Below, piece after piece: positions 52,368 to 60,347 of a DNA stretch of 64,000 nucleotides (position 1 is the first letter of the stretch; each line of letters begins with the position of its first letter). Both the position numbers and the translations under genes were made by a program. The notes beneath the pieces were generated by a model. It was given only the letters and a program-made list of their open reading frames with translations. It was not told where the DNA came from and did no database searches. The DNA is taken from assembly GCF_001557535.2 (NCBI RefSeq), contig NZ_CP014306.1, positions 2,108,001 through 2,172,000 of the forward strand, read 5' to 3'. This stretch comes from Burkholderia sp. PAMC 26561. GTDB taxonomy: Bacteria > Pseudomonadota > Gammaproteobacteria > Burkholderiales > Burkholderiaceae.

Positions 52368-52733
52368 TCAGCATTTGGGCAACAGACCTTGAACATCCGA
52401 GATGCTCCTGCCATCCGGATTCTTACCGATCGAACTCCGCGTCAAATGATTCGATGTCCGGCAAGCCCAGTTGTCCGGCTTTTCGAGAGCGGGGGTCGGG
52501 CGCGCCAGCTCGTCAACGCCCGACGCGGTCTTGAGCTCAGAAGCCTCGGGCGACGTTCCCATGATGGATGGTGACTGGTACCTGTACCGAGGCGTTATCG
52601 ACAGCGAAACGGGATCGTCAGGCGGCGGTGCTGCAGGCCCTGCGGCGTGAGCGGCCGACCATAGGCACAACAAGTCGGCAACGACGGTGATGGCCAGCAG
52701 GCTTTTTCTAACATTGGACATGAAGTTTTTCAT
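52368..52733 (-). CDS. Small exported protein of unknown function
   Basis: The 121-residue protein has a signal peptide (lysine/arginine start, hydrophobic SLLAITVVADLLCLWSAAHA, cleavage near residue 30), then a short proline-rich stretch (GPAAPPPDDP) and no recognisable domain. Two cysteines (in NWACRTS and at the C-terminus LPKC) could form a disulfide. GAGG precedes the ATG by about 10 bases. I do not recognise it. It lies in a short accessory-looking segment between tRNA-Ser and map. Confidence 0.6.
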   Translation of the reverse strand: MKNFMSNVRKSLLAITVVADLLCLWSAAHAAGPAAPPPDDPVSLSITPRYRYQSPSIMGTSPEASELKTASGVDELARPTPALEKPDNWACRTSNHLTRSSIGKNPDGRSISDVQGLLPKC

Positions 52734-53162
52734 GCATGCATTCCCTCGACGTTAATCAATGCGTCGAACCCGGCGAACATAACGAGATGGCTCGCGATTC
52801 GATGCTTTTATAAACCTTAAAAACTCTGTAGAAACTTTTAATTAAATTAACCTTAGCAACGTTTTACTAAAAAACGGACGATAAAAGATTAGAAGCCGTG
52901 CAACGGTGTTGTTGTTCACAAGCGACAGCCAGCTACTGGCAGGCGTTCCTGGCAGCCGCTCCCAGCGGGAGCTGGCCAATAAATCATAGCGCCGAAAAAT
53001 CAATTAGGACCGCTCTTATGGGTCCGACGCATCTTCACCATTTAATCTTTCATTCGTTGCGAAATTCAAAGTTGCAAAATTTTTGTGACTTTCGGATTAG
53101 CCGATCATGCAACAAACGCGGCAATTAACTTTGCTTTCGATTTAACGTTATGTTTTTAAGTC
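52734..53162. other. AT-rich intergenic spacer
   Basis: About 430 bases, with 52800-52890 and 53030-53160 strikingly AT-rich compared with the GC-rich neighbours. Within it is a GC-rich structured island at 52928-52976 (GCCAGCT pairing with AGCTGGC, an inner CTCCC/GGGAG hairpin and two CTGGCAG repeats). Open frames here are not convincing. It probably holds promoters for the genes on both sides and may be foreign DNA. Confidence 0.6.
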
Positions 53163-53657
53163 ATGTTCAACTTCAAGAAATTTATTGCCGCGCTGGTCAT
53201 TGCTCTGACCGGCCTATCCGCAGCACAAGCCAGTGAGTTTTCCGGCCCTTACGCAGGCCTGAAAGTGGGTGAGAACTGGTCTGACGCTTCTGGCGTCGTC
53301 AACGTAGGGTCCCATGCATCGACTTTCCTCGGCCTGACTGCCGGGTATAACTTCGATGTAAGCCGCTTCGTTATTGGTGCTGAGGCATTCGCTGACTTCC
53401 ATCACTCGTCGACCACATATAAGGATGGTGGCATCGATGCGAAACTCGGCTTGCCGTTCAATTCGGTAATGCCGTATGTGCGTCTGGGAGTGACGGGAAC
53501 CTGGCCGAACGCACGTTTGCACACTGGCTTGGGCGTTGAGTACAAGTTCATCAAGCAGGCAAGCCTTGCGCTGGAATGGACCACCGACCAAAGCAAGCGT
53601 GACGGCACCACGCGCCACAACGACAGCGTCACGCTGGGCGTGCATTACTTCTTTTAA
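53163..53657 (+). CDS. Small outer-membrane beta-barrel protein
   Basis: The 164-residue protein has a signal peptide (MFNFKKFIAALVIALTG, cleavage near residue 23, AQAS-EF), then alternating strands typical of an eight-stranded OmpA-like barrel (GPYAGLKVGENWSD, FLGLTAGYNF, FVIGAEAFADFHH, VMPYVRLGVTGTW, HTGLGVEYKF, ASLALEWTTD), ending in VTLGVHYFF, a classical BAM signal with terminal phenylalanine. The function is unknown. It uses a strong terminator downstream. The surrounding AT-rich DNA suggests recent acquisition. Confidence 0.82.
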   Translation: MFNFKKFIAALVIALTGLSAAQASEFSGPYAGLKVGENWSDASGVVNVGSHASTFLGLTAGYNFDVSRFVIGAEAFADFHHSSTTYKDGGIDAKLGLPFNSVMPYVRLGVTGTWPNARLHTGLGVEYKFIKQASLALEWTTDQSKRDGTTRHNDSVTLGVHYFF

Positions 53658-53673
53658 AGACAACTGGCGTTCA

Positions 53674-53712
53674 AAAAGCCCCGCTGAGCTGAAAGCTCAT
53701 CGGGGCTTTTTT
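53674..53712 (+). terminator. Intrinsic terminator of the beta-barrel gene
   Basis: AAAAGCCCCG-CTGAGCT pairs with AGCTCAT-CGGGGCTTTT around a GAA loop and is followed by T-rich sequence. It can also serve the convergent lipoprotein gene. Confidence 0.85.
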
Positions 53713-53732
53713 ACGACCTGCTCGCAGATCGA

Positions 53733-54101
53733 TCAGGTTGTGCATCGCGCGATATCGAAGCGCATTTCGGGTTCCGGCAATCCGCCGTAGTCCCGGTCAG
53801 ATTTCTGCACCTTCACAGTCGACCCATAGTGCGACGGCGTCAATGTCACGAGCCACGCGTTCGGCCCGACCACGAGCTCCGAAGCGTTACCCGATTTCGA
53901 TGTAGACACCGAAGGCAGCCGGTCCTCGAGGCAACTGAAGACCTCGGAAGGCGCACGCCGCGATGACACGTAGATCAGCGGGCTCGACGCGCGAAGTTCA
54001 GGTCCGCTCGTGGAACTGCACGCCGCGAGCGCAACGGCCGCGAACACTGCAGCCAATAAAGAACCGGAAAGAGCAAACGAAACAACGCGACTTGATATCA
54101 T
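53733..54101 (-). CDS. Putative lipoprotein of unknown function
   Basis: The 122-residue protein has a lipoprotein signal peptide with lipobox ALAAC near residues 24-28 (Cys28), then a small domain with VVGPNAWLVTLTPSHYGS and a final cysteine in DIARCTT that may pair with the one in VFSCLED. I do not recognise the family. I start at ATG 54101 because the longer frame (54161) adds 20 residues before the signal. Confidence 0.65.
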   Translation of the reverse strand: MISSRVVSFALSGSLLAAVFAAVALAACSSTSGPELRASSPLIYVSSRRAPSEVFSCLEDRLPSVSTSKSGNASELVVGPNAWLVTLTPSHYGSTVKVQKSDRDYGGLPEPEMRFDIARCTT

Positions 54102-54271
54102 TGGCGGAAGACGTTGGTCAAAACAATGAGCGAATAGAGCGTAAACCGCTCGAAGAGGCAAGCGCGAATCACGACGACCGCAGCGCGGCGTGGCTGTACG
54201 GCGACTCGTGGGGGCATTGGAAAAAGAGCGGGAAAGCGCGCGATGCTATCATCGCCGGCATCCTGAAATAA
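54101..54271 (+). CDS. Possible small protein upstream of map
   Basis: A 56-codon frame from TTG at 54101, ending GDSWGHWKKSGKARDAIIAG and four further residues. Its second half shows strong third-position G/C, as real genes here do, which random frames often lack. No ATG is available and no good ribosome site is visible, and the frame's start abuts the divergent lipoprotein start. No homologue is known to me. Confidence 0.3.
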   Translation: MAEDVGQNNERIERKPLEEASANHDDRSAAWLYGDSWGHWKKSGKARDAIIAGILK

Positions 54272-54339
54272 TGCGCTGCGGATACATCGATTTCGTATCG
54301 CGATTAGACGCGTACCGCGCGCCGACACACCAACGTTCC

Positions 54340-55122
54340 ATGGCCATCACACTCAAGTCGCCTGCCGACATCGAAAAGCTGCGAATCTCCGGACGTCTCG
54401 CCGCAGAAGTCCTCGCAATGATCGGCGAGCACGTCAAGCCCGGCGTCACGACGGAAGAACTGGATGCGATCTGCAACCGCTTTATCGTCGATGAACTGAA
54501 GGCGATTCCGGCGAACGTGGGTTACATGGGCTTTACGAAGACCATTTGCACATCGGTGAACCACGTGGTCTGCCATGGAATTCCAAGCCCGCGTGAGTTG
54601 AAGGACGGCGATATCGTCAACATCGACGTCGCGATCATCAAGGACGGTTATTTCGGCGATACGAGCCGCATGTATTACGCGGGCACGCCGAGCCGCGATG
54701 CAAAGCGTCTTTGCGACACGACTTACGAAGCCATGGTCGCGGGCATTCGCGCCGTGCGTCCGGGCGCGACGCTCGGCGACGTGGGTCATGCGATCCAGAC
54801 GGTGGCGAATCGCGAAGGGTACTCGATCGTGCGTGAGTATTGCGGCCACGGGATCGGGCGTGTTTATCACGAAGATCCACAAGTGCTGCACTACGGGCAG
54901 CCGGGCGCCGGCCTGCGGCTGAAACCGGGTCTTGTTTTCACCATCGAACCGATGGTGAACGCCGGTCGTGCTGCAACGCAACAATCGCGGGATGGCTGGA
55001 CGGTTACAACGAAGGACCGGTCGCTCTCGGCGCAATGGGAGCACATGGTGGTCGTCACCGACGATGGCTTCGAGTTGCTTACGCCGTGGCCCGACGGCAC
55101 GGGCGAATACGCGGCGCCCTGA
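54340..55122 (+). CDS. map: Type I methionine aminopeptidase
   Basis: The 260-residue pita-bread metalloprotease removes the initiator methionine. Metal ligands are readable: two Asp in NIDVAIIKDGYFGDTSRMY, His in YCGHGIGRVYHEDP, Glu in FTIEPMVNAG and Glu in QWEHMVVVTDDG; VVCHGIPSP carries the substrate-side histidine. Length is typical. In this genome it is not beside rpsB, where map often lies. The ATG at 54340 gives the normal N-terminus MAITLKSPADIEKLR. Confidence 0.96.
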   Translation: MAITLKSPADIEKLRISGRLAAEVLAMIGEHVKPGVTTEELDAICNRFIVDELKAIPANVGYMGFTKTICTSVNHVVCHGIPSPRELKDGDIVNIDVAIIKDGYFGDTSRMYYAGTPSRDAKRLCDTTYEAMVAGIRAVRPGATLGDVGHAIQTVANREGYSIVREYCGHGIGRVYHEDPQVLHYGQPGAGLRLKPGLVFTIEPMVNAGRAATQQSRDGWTVTTKDRSLSAQWEHMVVVTDDGFELLTPWPDGTGEYAAP

Positions 55123-55230
55123 GCGCATGCCTGCACCAAAGAACGTCATTGAGCCGGTCGCGCACGTTGCCTGCAATAATGATTTGACTCGTTTGCCTGT
55201 TCGGTTGAAGCTACTAATTAGACTACGCCG

Positions 55231-55278
55231 GCTAAGACAGCCTAAGAACATAGCCTAAGAAGACAGCTTAAGAAGCTT
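55231..55278 (+). repeat. Imperfect 13-base tandem repeat upstream of the GNAT gene
   Basis: Units of 13 bases begin at 55240, 55253 and 55266 with a partial copy at 55231; the consensus is GCCTAAGAAGACA. The last unit runs into an AAGCTT-containing purine-rich leader just before the acetyltransferase ATG at 55306. Confidence 0.65.
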
Positions 55279-55305
55279 GTGAAAGCTTGAGAGAAAAACA
55301 CCCGC

Positions 55306-55827
55306 ATGAGTCCTTCACTTACTGTTCACCGGATCGCCGCGCATCAAGGCGCCGTCCTGCGCGAACTTCGCACGGCCTCGTTGCGCGAAGCACCGTATGC
55401 GTTCGGGGAGACGCTGGAGGAAGCCCTGTCCGCCGATGTCTCGAGCTTCGACGAAACGGCCGGTCGCCACGCGAACTCCGATATCACGGCGTCGTTCATC
55501 TTGTACACGGAAGGACATCCGGCGGGTCTCGTCGGCGCGTTCATCGAAGAGGCGGCTCAACCGCGCGCCTTCGTGTACGCGCTATGGGTGGCCCCGGCGG
55601 TGCGGCATCTGCGTGGCGGCGAGCTGCTGGTGAATGCGGCCACGCAATGGCTCGCGGAGCGCCGCGTGCACGACGTCTTTGCGTGGATCGCCGATGGCAA
55701 CCGCAACGCCATGCGCTTTTACGAGCGCCTCGGCTTCGGTCCAACCGGCGAGCGGCGCCGCATTCCCGCGCATCCCGAGGAATTCGAGACGCTGCTCGTG
55801 CGGCGCGTGAGTGAACACACTGCGTAG
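55306..55827 (+). CDS. GNAT-family N-acetyltransferase
   Basis: The 173-residue GNAT protein has motif A region ALWVAPAVRHLRGGELLVNAA (acetyl-CoA pyrophosphate loop with R-H-L-R-G-G, near residues 92-112) and motif B WIADGNRNAMRFYERLGF (about 127-144), followed by a C-terminal strand ETLLVRRV. The substrate is unknown. It is a single gene between map and minC with a repeat-bearing leader. Confidence 0.88.
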   Translation: MSPSLTVHRIAAHQGAVLRELRTASLREAPYAFGETLEEALSADVSSFDETAGRHANSDITASFILYTEGHPAGLVGAFIEEAAQPRAFVYALWVAPAVRHLRGGELLVNAATQWLAERRVHDVFAWIADGNRNAMRFYERLGFGPTGERRRIPAHPEEFETLLVRRVSEHTA

Positions 55828-55894
55828 CTGCCGAATGGGTAGTTGCCTGATCGGGTAGCGGCGAATAGCGTGTTTGCTGCAATCCTGGCAACAG

Positions 55895-55924
55895 GACGGG
55901 CCGTGCGTGATAACGTGGCCCGTC
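55895..55924 (+). terminator. Possible terminator after the GNAT gene
   Basis: GACGGGCC (55895-55902) pairs exactly with GGCCCGTC (55917-55924) around a 14-base loop. There is no T-run, so termination is uncertain. Confidence 0.35.
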
Positions 55925-56055
55925 GTTCATATCCTCTTCGCTGTCCTCTTTCTTCCAGTTGAACTTCACGACGGCCCACTTTGTGACGGCAATCTGAAAT
56001 TTTCCTGCTGCCCGCGCTCACGCCTGTAAAATACGCAAAAATTTTGGCTTTACCT

Positions 56056-56811
56056 ATGTCGCTCAAAAAAACGCCCTTTTTCGAATTGCGCAGCGGCTCT
56101 GTCGACACGCTTTTGTTTGTCGTCAAGACTACCGACTTCGACGCGCTGCGCACGGAACTCACGCGGCGCTTCGAAGCGACTCCCGAGTTTTTCGCCAACG
56201 ATACCGTCGCCATCGACGTGCGCAAGCTCGACGCCGGCGAACGCATATCGGTGAGCGAGCTTGCTGCGTTGCTCGACAGCGTGCGCATGCGCCCCATTGG
56301 CGTGGTCGCGCTGCCCGAACAGACGTGGGCCGCGGAAGGCACGTTGCCGCTGCTCGAAGCGCGCGACCGGCGCGGTGCGCCCAAGCCATCGGTCGACGCC
56401 AACGTCGAGAACACCGAAGCCGTTGCCGTGATCGAAGCCGCCGTCGCGCAGGCGCCGCCGCCGAGCGCGCCGGTGCCGAAGACGACGATCATCGACCGGC
56501 CGTTGCGTTCGGGGCAGCAGGTCTATGCGAAGGGCGATCTCGTCGTGCTCGGGCTCGTGAGCTACGGCGCGGAAGTGATCGCGGAAGGCAACATTCATAT
56601 TTATGCGCCGTTGCGCGGCCGGGCGCTCGCGGGCGTGCACGGCAATCTCGATGCGCGCATTTTCTGCACGTGTCTTGAACCGGAACTGATTTCGATTGCC
56701 GGGATTTACAGGACGACGGAAACACCACTCGGCCCCGACGTCCTGGGCAAGCCGGTGCAGATCTGGCTCGACGAAGAAAAATTGATGATCGAACCGCTGC
56801 GGCTGACCTGA
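56056..56811 (+). CDS. minC: Septum site-determining protein MinC
   Basis: The 251-residue division inhibitor has an N-terminal FtsZ-antagonist domain ([18 protein letters not shown] onward, to about 105), an alanine/proline-rich linker (about 125-150) and the C-terminal beta-helix domain ([42 protein letters not shown]) that binds MinD. I use ATG 56056; an upstream TTG adds four residues. It is first in minC-minD-minE. Confidence 0.95.
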   Translation: MSLKKTPFFELRSGSVDTLLFVVKTTDFDALRTELTRRFEATPEFFANDTVAIDVRKLDAGERISVSELAALLDSVRMRPIGVVALPEQTWAAEGTLPLLEARDRRGAPKPSVDANVENTEAVAVIEAAVAQAPPPSAPVPKTTIIDRPLRSGQQVYAKGDLVVLGLVSYGAEVIAEGNIHIYAPLRGRALAGVHGNLDARIFCTCLEPELISIAGIYRTTETPLGPDVLGKPVQIWLDEEKLMIEPLRLT

Positions 56812-56907
56812 GTGGCCTGACAAGAATCAGCCAGGCGCGCCTGATGGGGACGGCGCGCTCTCGAACAGAACGCCAGCGGATTTAATTGACGAACACAAGG
56901 TACAGGA

Positions 56908-57723
56908 ATGGCAAAAATCATTGTGGTGACATCGGGCAAGGGCGGCGTCGGCAAGACGACCACCAGCGCGAGTTTCTCATCGGCCCTCGCGTTGCGCGGG
57001 CACAAGACGGCCGTGATCGACTTCGATGTCGGCCTGCGCAATCTCGATCTCATCATGGGCTGCGAACGCCGCGTGGTGTACGACCTCATCAACGTGATCC
57101 AGGGTGAAGCGAACCTGAACCAGGCGCTGATCAAGGACAAGAAGTGCGAGAACCTGTTCATCCTGCCGGCATCGCAAACGCGCGACAAAGACGCGCTGAC
57201 GCAGGACGGCGTGGAAAAGGTCATCAACGACCTGATCGCGATGGACTTCGAATACATCATCTGCGATTCGCCTGCTGGGATTGAATCGGGCGCGCTGCTC
57301 GCCATGCATTTCGCCGACGAAGCGTTGATCGTGACGAACCCGGAAGTGTCGTCCGTGCGTGACTCGGACCGCATTCTCGGCATTTTGTCGTCGAAGACCA
57401 AGCGCGCAATCGAGGGCAAGGAGCCCGTCAAGGAACATCTGCTGATCACGCGCTACAACCCGAAGCGCGTGAGCGAAGGCGAGATGCTGTCGCTTACCGA
57501 CATCCAGGAAATCCTGCGCATCGACCTGATTGGCGTGATTCCGGAATCGGAAGCGGTGCTGCATGCATCGAACCAGGGTTTGCCGGCCGTGCACCTCGAT
57601 GGCACTGATGTGGCTGAAGCGTACAAGGACATCGTTTCGCGCTTTCTCGGCGAAGAGAAGTCCCTGCGCTTTACCGATTATCAGAAGCCAGGTCTGTTGC
57701 AACGCATCTTCGGCAACAAGTAA
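56908..57723 (+). CDS. minD: Septum site-determining ATPase MinD
   Basis: The 271-residue deviant-Walker ATPase has GKGGVGKTT at residues 10-18, IDFDVGLRNLDLIMG, the DSPAGIE switch and a C-terminal amphipathic membrane-targeting helix (GLLQRIFGNK). It recruits MinC to the membrane and oscillates with MinE. AAGG/AGGA sequences precede the ATG. It lies 96 bases after minC and 9 bases before minE. Confidence 0.97.
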   Translation: MAKIIVVTSGKGGVGKTTTSASFSSALALRGHKTAVIDFDVGLRNLDLIMGCERRVVYDLINVIQGEANLNQALIKDKKCENLFILPASQTRDKDALTQDGVEKVINDLIAMDFEYIICDSPAGIESGALLAMHFADEALIVTNPEVSSVRDSDRILGILSSKTKRAIEGKEPVKEHLLITRYNPKRVSEGEMLSLTDIQEILRIDLIGVIPESEAVLHASNQGLPAVHLDGTDVAEAYKDIVSRFLGEEKSLRFTDYQKPGLLQRIFGNK

Positions 57724-57732
57724 GGGGACGCA

Positions 57733-57987
57733 ATGTCGATTCTTTCGTTTTTGCTGGGCGAGAAAAAGAAGTCCGCTTCGGTCGCGAAGGAACGCTTGCA
57801 GTTGATCATCGCGCACGAGCGCGCGGGTGGCCAGCCGGCCGCTGATTATCTGCCGGCGTTGCAACGAGAACTCGTTGCCGTGATTTCCAAGTATGTGAAG
57901 ATCTCAAGCGACGATATTCGCGTGAGCCTGGAACGTCAGGACGATCTCGAAGTGCTCGAGGTCAAGATCGAGATTCCATCGGCGTGA
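57733..57987 (+). CDS. minE: Cell division topological specificity factor MinE
   Basis: The 84-residue activator of MinD ATPase has an N-terminal membrane/MinD-interacting segment ([22 protein letters not shown]) with the contact-helix residues, then the dimerisation domain ([19 protein letters not shown]). Length matches the family. GGGG precedes the ATG at good spacing. It ends the min operon, followed by a terminator. Confidence 0.96.
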   Translation: MSILSFLLGEKKKSASVAKERLQLIIAHERAGGQPAADYLPALQRELVAVISKYVKISSDDIRVSLERQDDLEVLEVKIEIPSA

Positions 57988-58008
57988 GATAACTCGAACG
58001 CTGATGAA

Positions 58009-58039
58009 AAAGCCGGAATCGATGTCTGATTCCGGCTTT
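58009..58039 (+). terminator. Intrinsic terminator of the min operon
   Basis: AAAGCCGGAATC (58009-58020) pairs exactly with GATTCCGGCTTT (58028-58039), followed shortly by CGCG and six T. Confidence 0.8.
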
Positions 58040-58222
58040 CGCGTTTTTTCGGTTTATCGTTTGCGCGCCCGTGGTTGTTGAGCAGCGGCAAATTACATCA
58101 ATATTCCGTTGCAGTTTAGCCATCGCGGTTACACGGGCGGTGTCGGCTAAAGCGCGGCCTCGCGCATTGATTGGGTATCGCCGCAGATTCACGGACGCGG
58201 CGAATCACTCAGGAGGCCGATC

Positions 58223-58528
58223 ATGAAAATTCGTTTGTTAATCGCCCAGGCCGCCATTGTCATGGCCGGTGTCGCGGCTGTCGCGGGAACCGCTTCGGCT
58301 GAAGTCATCATCGTGGCGCCGAACGCGCCGCCGCCCGTGCGCATGGAGGCGGTGCCGCCGGCGCGTGTCGGATACGTGTGGGATCAGGGTCACTGGCGCT
58401 GGGAACACGGCCAGTACATGTGGAACCCGGGGCATTGGCAGGTTGAGCGCGTGGGGTATCACTGGGTGCCGGGGCACTGGATCGCACATCGCGGCGCGTG
58501 GCGTTATATGCAGGGGCATTGGGCCTGA
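58223..58528 (+). CDS. YXWGXW-repeat secreted protein
   Basis: The 101-residue protein has a signal peptide (MKIRLLIAQAAIVMAG..., cleavage ASA-EV near residue 27) and then tandem short repeats rich in Trp, His and Gly: GYVWDQGHWRWEHG, YMWNPGHWQVERVG, YHWVPGHWIAHRG and WRYMQGHWA, each built on GHW plus an aromatic triplet. It belongs to the YXWGXW repeat group, exported and of unknown function. GGAGG is 8-9 bases upstream. A tiny lipoprotein gene follows by 75 bases. Confidence 0.88.
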   Translation: MKIRLLIAQAAIVMAGVAAVAGTASAEVIIVAPNAPPPVRMEAVPPARVGYVWDQGHWRWEHGQYMWNPGHWQVERVGYHWVPGHWIAHRGAWRYMQGHWA

Positions 58529-58603
58529 GGTCGACCGGCTTTGACGTAGCCCTTTGAAGCGATGGGCGGCCGCAAAGCCGCCGCCCGCATACCGGAGCAC
58601 CAC

Positions 58604-58717
58604 ATGAAAACGAAGCTTCTGATCATCACCTTGCTGGCGACGCTGCTTGGCGGTTGTATCGTCGTGCCGGCCCATTCCTATGCATACCGGCCGGCCGCGC
58701 GTGTCTACGTGTATTGA
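58604..58717 (+). CDS. 37-residue lipoprotein
   Basis: ATG at 58604 with GGAG 8-9 bases before it reads MKTKLLIITLLATLLGGC followed by IVVPAHSYAYRPAARVYVY and a TGA stop. The lipobox LLGGC (Cys18) leaves only 20 mature residues, rich in Tyr, Arg and Pro. It lies 75 bases after the YXWGXW gene and its stop is 3 bases from the stop of the convergent ClC gene. Similar tiny PARVYVY lipoproteins accompany YXWGXW genes in Burkholderia, to my recollection. Confidence 0.75.
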   Translation: MKTKLLIITLLATLLGGCIVVPAHSYAYRPAARVYVY

Positions 58718-58720
58718 GTT

Positions 58721-60109
58721 TTATTTGACGGCCGGCGCTTCTGCATCGGCGGGTTCCTCGGGTTCTTCAGGCTCTTCTGGCACTTCCGGCGATGCCTTGG
58801 GCACAGGCACCGGCAACGGCGTCATATAACGCTCGGCGAGCGCCTCGTAAAGCGGCGGCGCGAAGAAGCGCGATACGCGGCTTGCGATCAGCGCCGTCCC
58901 CATCAGTGAAATCACGAGCGCGTGGCCGTTGATCATCTCCATGACAATTACAAACGACATGATCGGCGACTGCGTGACGGCCGCGAGATAGCCGACCATG
59001 CCGAGGGCGATGAGCATCGACAACTGCATGTCGCCGAAGACCATATGCAGCACGTTGCCGAAACCGGCGCCAATCGACAGCGACGGCGCGAAGATGCCGC
59101 CGGGAATGCCGGGCAGATATGACCCGATCATCGATACCATCTTGAGCAGCGGATAAAACACCGAGAGTTGTTCGTGGCCTTCCAGCAGACCACGTGCTTC
59201 GGCGTAACCGCTGCCGAACGTGGTGCCGCCCGAGACAACCCCGACGATGGCGATGATGAAGCCGCATATCATCGCGAAGACGACCGGCTTCGATGCATGC
59301 AATTCGCGCAGGCGCGCTGGAATCCATTTCGACGTATTCAGCAGCAGCCAGCAGAACACGCCACCCGCAATACCCGTCACGATCGCCGTCAACAATACGG
59401 CGAGCGCAAGGAGCTTGGGAAAATGTGCACCGACTTCGATGGTCCCGAAGTACGTGTAATTCCCGTTCAGCCCAAGGGCGACGATCCCCGCCAGGATGAT
59501 GGCAGTGATCAGCACGCCGCTCGTGCGCGCTTCGAAGCTGCGCGTGAGTTCTTCGATTGCGAACACGATACCGGCAAGCGGCGTATTGAACGCAGCCGAT
59601 AACCCCGCCGCCGCGCCCGCGAGCACCAGTTGCCGTTCGATGCGCGCGTTGGATCTCGGAAAGAGGCGGCGCAGGTTGTACATGAGCGCCGCTCCGACCT
59701 GTACGGTCGGCCCTTCACGACCGATGGTGAAGCCGCCGAGGATCGCGAGAAAGGAGATGCCGACCTTGGCGACCACGATTCCCGGCGACAACAACCGCGT
59801 TCCCAGTCCCGGCGGACTGTGCAATACCGCGATGACCTGAGGAATGCCGCTGCCTTCCGAGCCGCGAAAAAACTTGCGCGTGAGCCAGACGGACAACGCG
59901 GCGACAGCCGGGGTGAGAATGAGCGGAAGCCAGACGTGGTCGTGCTGAAGCGCGCGGAAGGTGTTGTACCCCCAGTCGATCAAACGCGCGTAAAGCACCG
60001 CGACCAGCCCGACCACAATCGCGCCGACCCAGAAAATGCCGTACCGATACCAGAGACTGCGTGCGCGGCGGACGGTCAGCCGGGGGAGGGAACTGAACCT
60101 GCGATTCAT
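58721..60109 (-). CDS. clcB: ClC-family chloride channel/antiporter (ClcB-like)
   Basis: The 462-residue membrane protein has the three ClC signatures: GSGIPQVI near residues 85-92, GREGPTVQVGAALMYN near 128-143 with the gating glutamate, and GIPGGIFAPSLSIGAG near 345-360. It has no CBS domains. The C-terminal tail carries a repeated EEP motif encoded by a 9-base tandem repeat. I use ATG 60109, since the two upstream residues come from a TTG. Exchange versus channel mode is not decided by sequence alone. Confidence 0.9.
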   Translation of the reverse strand: MNRRFSSLPRLTVRRARSLWYRYGIFWVGAIVVGLVAVLYARLIDWGYNTFRALQHDHVWLPLILTPAVAALSVWLTRKFFRGSEGSGIPQVIAVLHSPPGLGTRLLSPGIVVAKVGISFLAILGGFTIGREGPTVQVGAALMYNLRRLFPRSNARIERQLVLAGAAAGLSAAFNTPLAGIVFAIEELTRSFEARTSGVLITAIILAGIVALGLNGNYTYFGTIEVGAHFPKLLALAVLLTAIVTGIAGGVFCWLLLNTSKWIPARLRELHASKPVVFAMICGFIIAIVGVVSGGTTFGSGYAEARGLLEGHEQLSVFYPLLKMVSMIGSYLPGIPGGIFAPSLSIGAGFGNVLHMVFGDMQLSMLIALGMVGYLAAVTQSPIMSFVIVMEMINGHALVISLMGTALIASRVSRFFAPPLYEALAERYMTPLPVPVPKASPEVPEEPEEPEEPADAEAPAVK

Positions 60110-60148
60110 AGGCAATGAGCCATGCGACCGGCTGTCGGCAAAGGCATG

Positions 60149-60154
60149 ATTATA
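60149..60154 (-). promoter_or_regulatory. Probable -10 box of the ClC gene
   Basis: A perfect TATAAT on the minus strand, 40 bases before the ClC ATG. The 17-base-spaced -35 position (TTCGGA, 60172-60177) is weak. Confidence 0.45.
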
Positions 60155-60213
60155 ACGACGCGTGTAACAGCTCCGAATTTAATCCGCTTAAAAGGGTTAT
60201 ATCGATTCGGACC

Positions 60214-60253
60214 GCAAAGAAAAATGGGACGCTGGCTTAGTGCCTGCGTCCCA
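60214..60253 (-). terminator. Minus-strand intrinsic terminator with no gene in front of it
   Basis: On the minus strand TGGGACGC (60246-60253 complement) pairs with GCGTCCCA and is followed by TTTTTCTTT. The nearest upstream minus-strand gene is more than 1.6 kb away, behind the plus-strand OpgC-like gene. Confidence 0.65.
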
Positions 60254-60328
60254 TAAACACTCTCGTCGGGGTGGCGAGAGCGGAGAGAAAATCGAAAGTA
60301 AAAAGTAATTATTAGGTTCAGGCGTTTG

Positions 60329-60347
60329 TATAATGCGCAAACGTTTG
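60329..60347 (+). promoter_or_regulatory. -10 box and palindrome upstream of the OpgC-like gene
   Basis: TATAAT (60329-60334) is followed by the 10-base palindrome CAAACGTTTG (60338-60347), positioned where a repressor would block transcription start. The -35 is poor (TAATTA at 17-base spacing). Confidence 0.4.

Noticed and set aside
52898-53128. 76-codon frame in the AT-rich spacer
   Set aside because: Poor start context, composition unlike a protein, and it overlaps a strongly structured inverted repeat that explains the sequence better.
52225-54340. Integrated element at tRNA-Ser defined by direct repeats
   Set aside because: I searched by eye for a second copy of the tRNA 3' end (GTTCGAATC...CCCTTTCCGCCA) downstream and found none, and there is no integrase.
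55541-55969. Minus-strand frame overlapping the GNAT gene (GTG start, beginning KFNWKKEDSEED)
   Set aside because: The first 20 codons look gene-like, but the rest is an arginine/alanine-rich shadow of the GNAT gene; kept out for lack of a plausible full-length protein.
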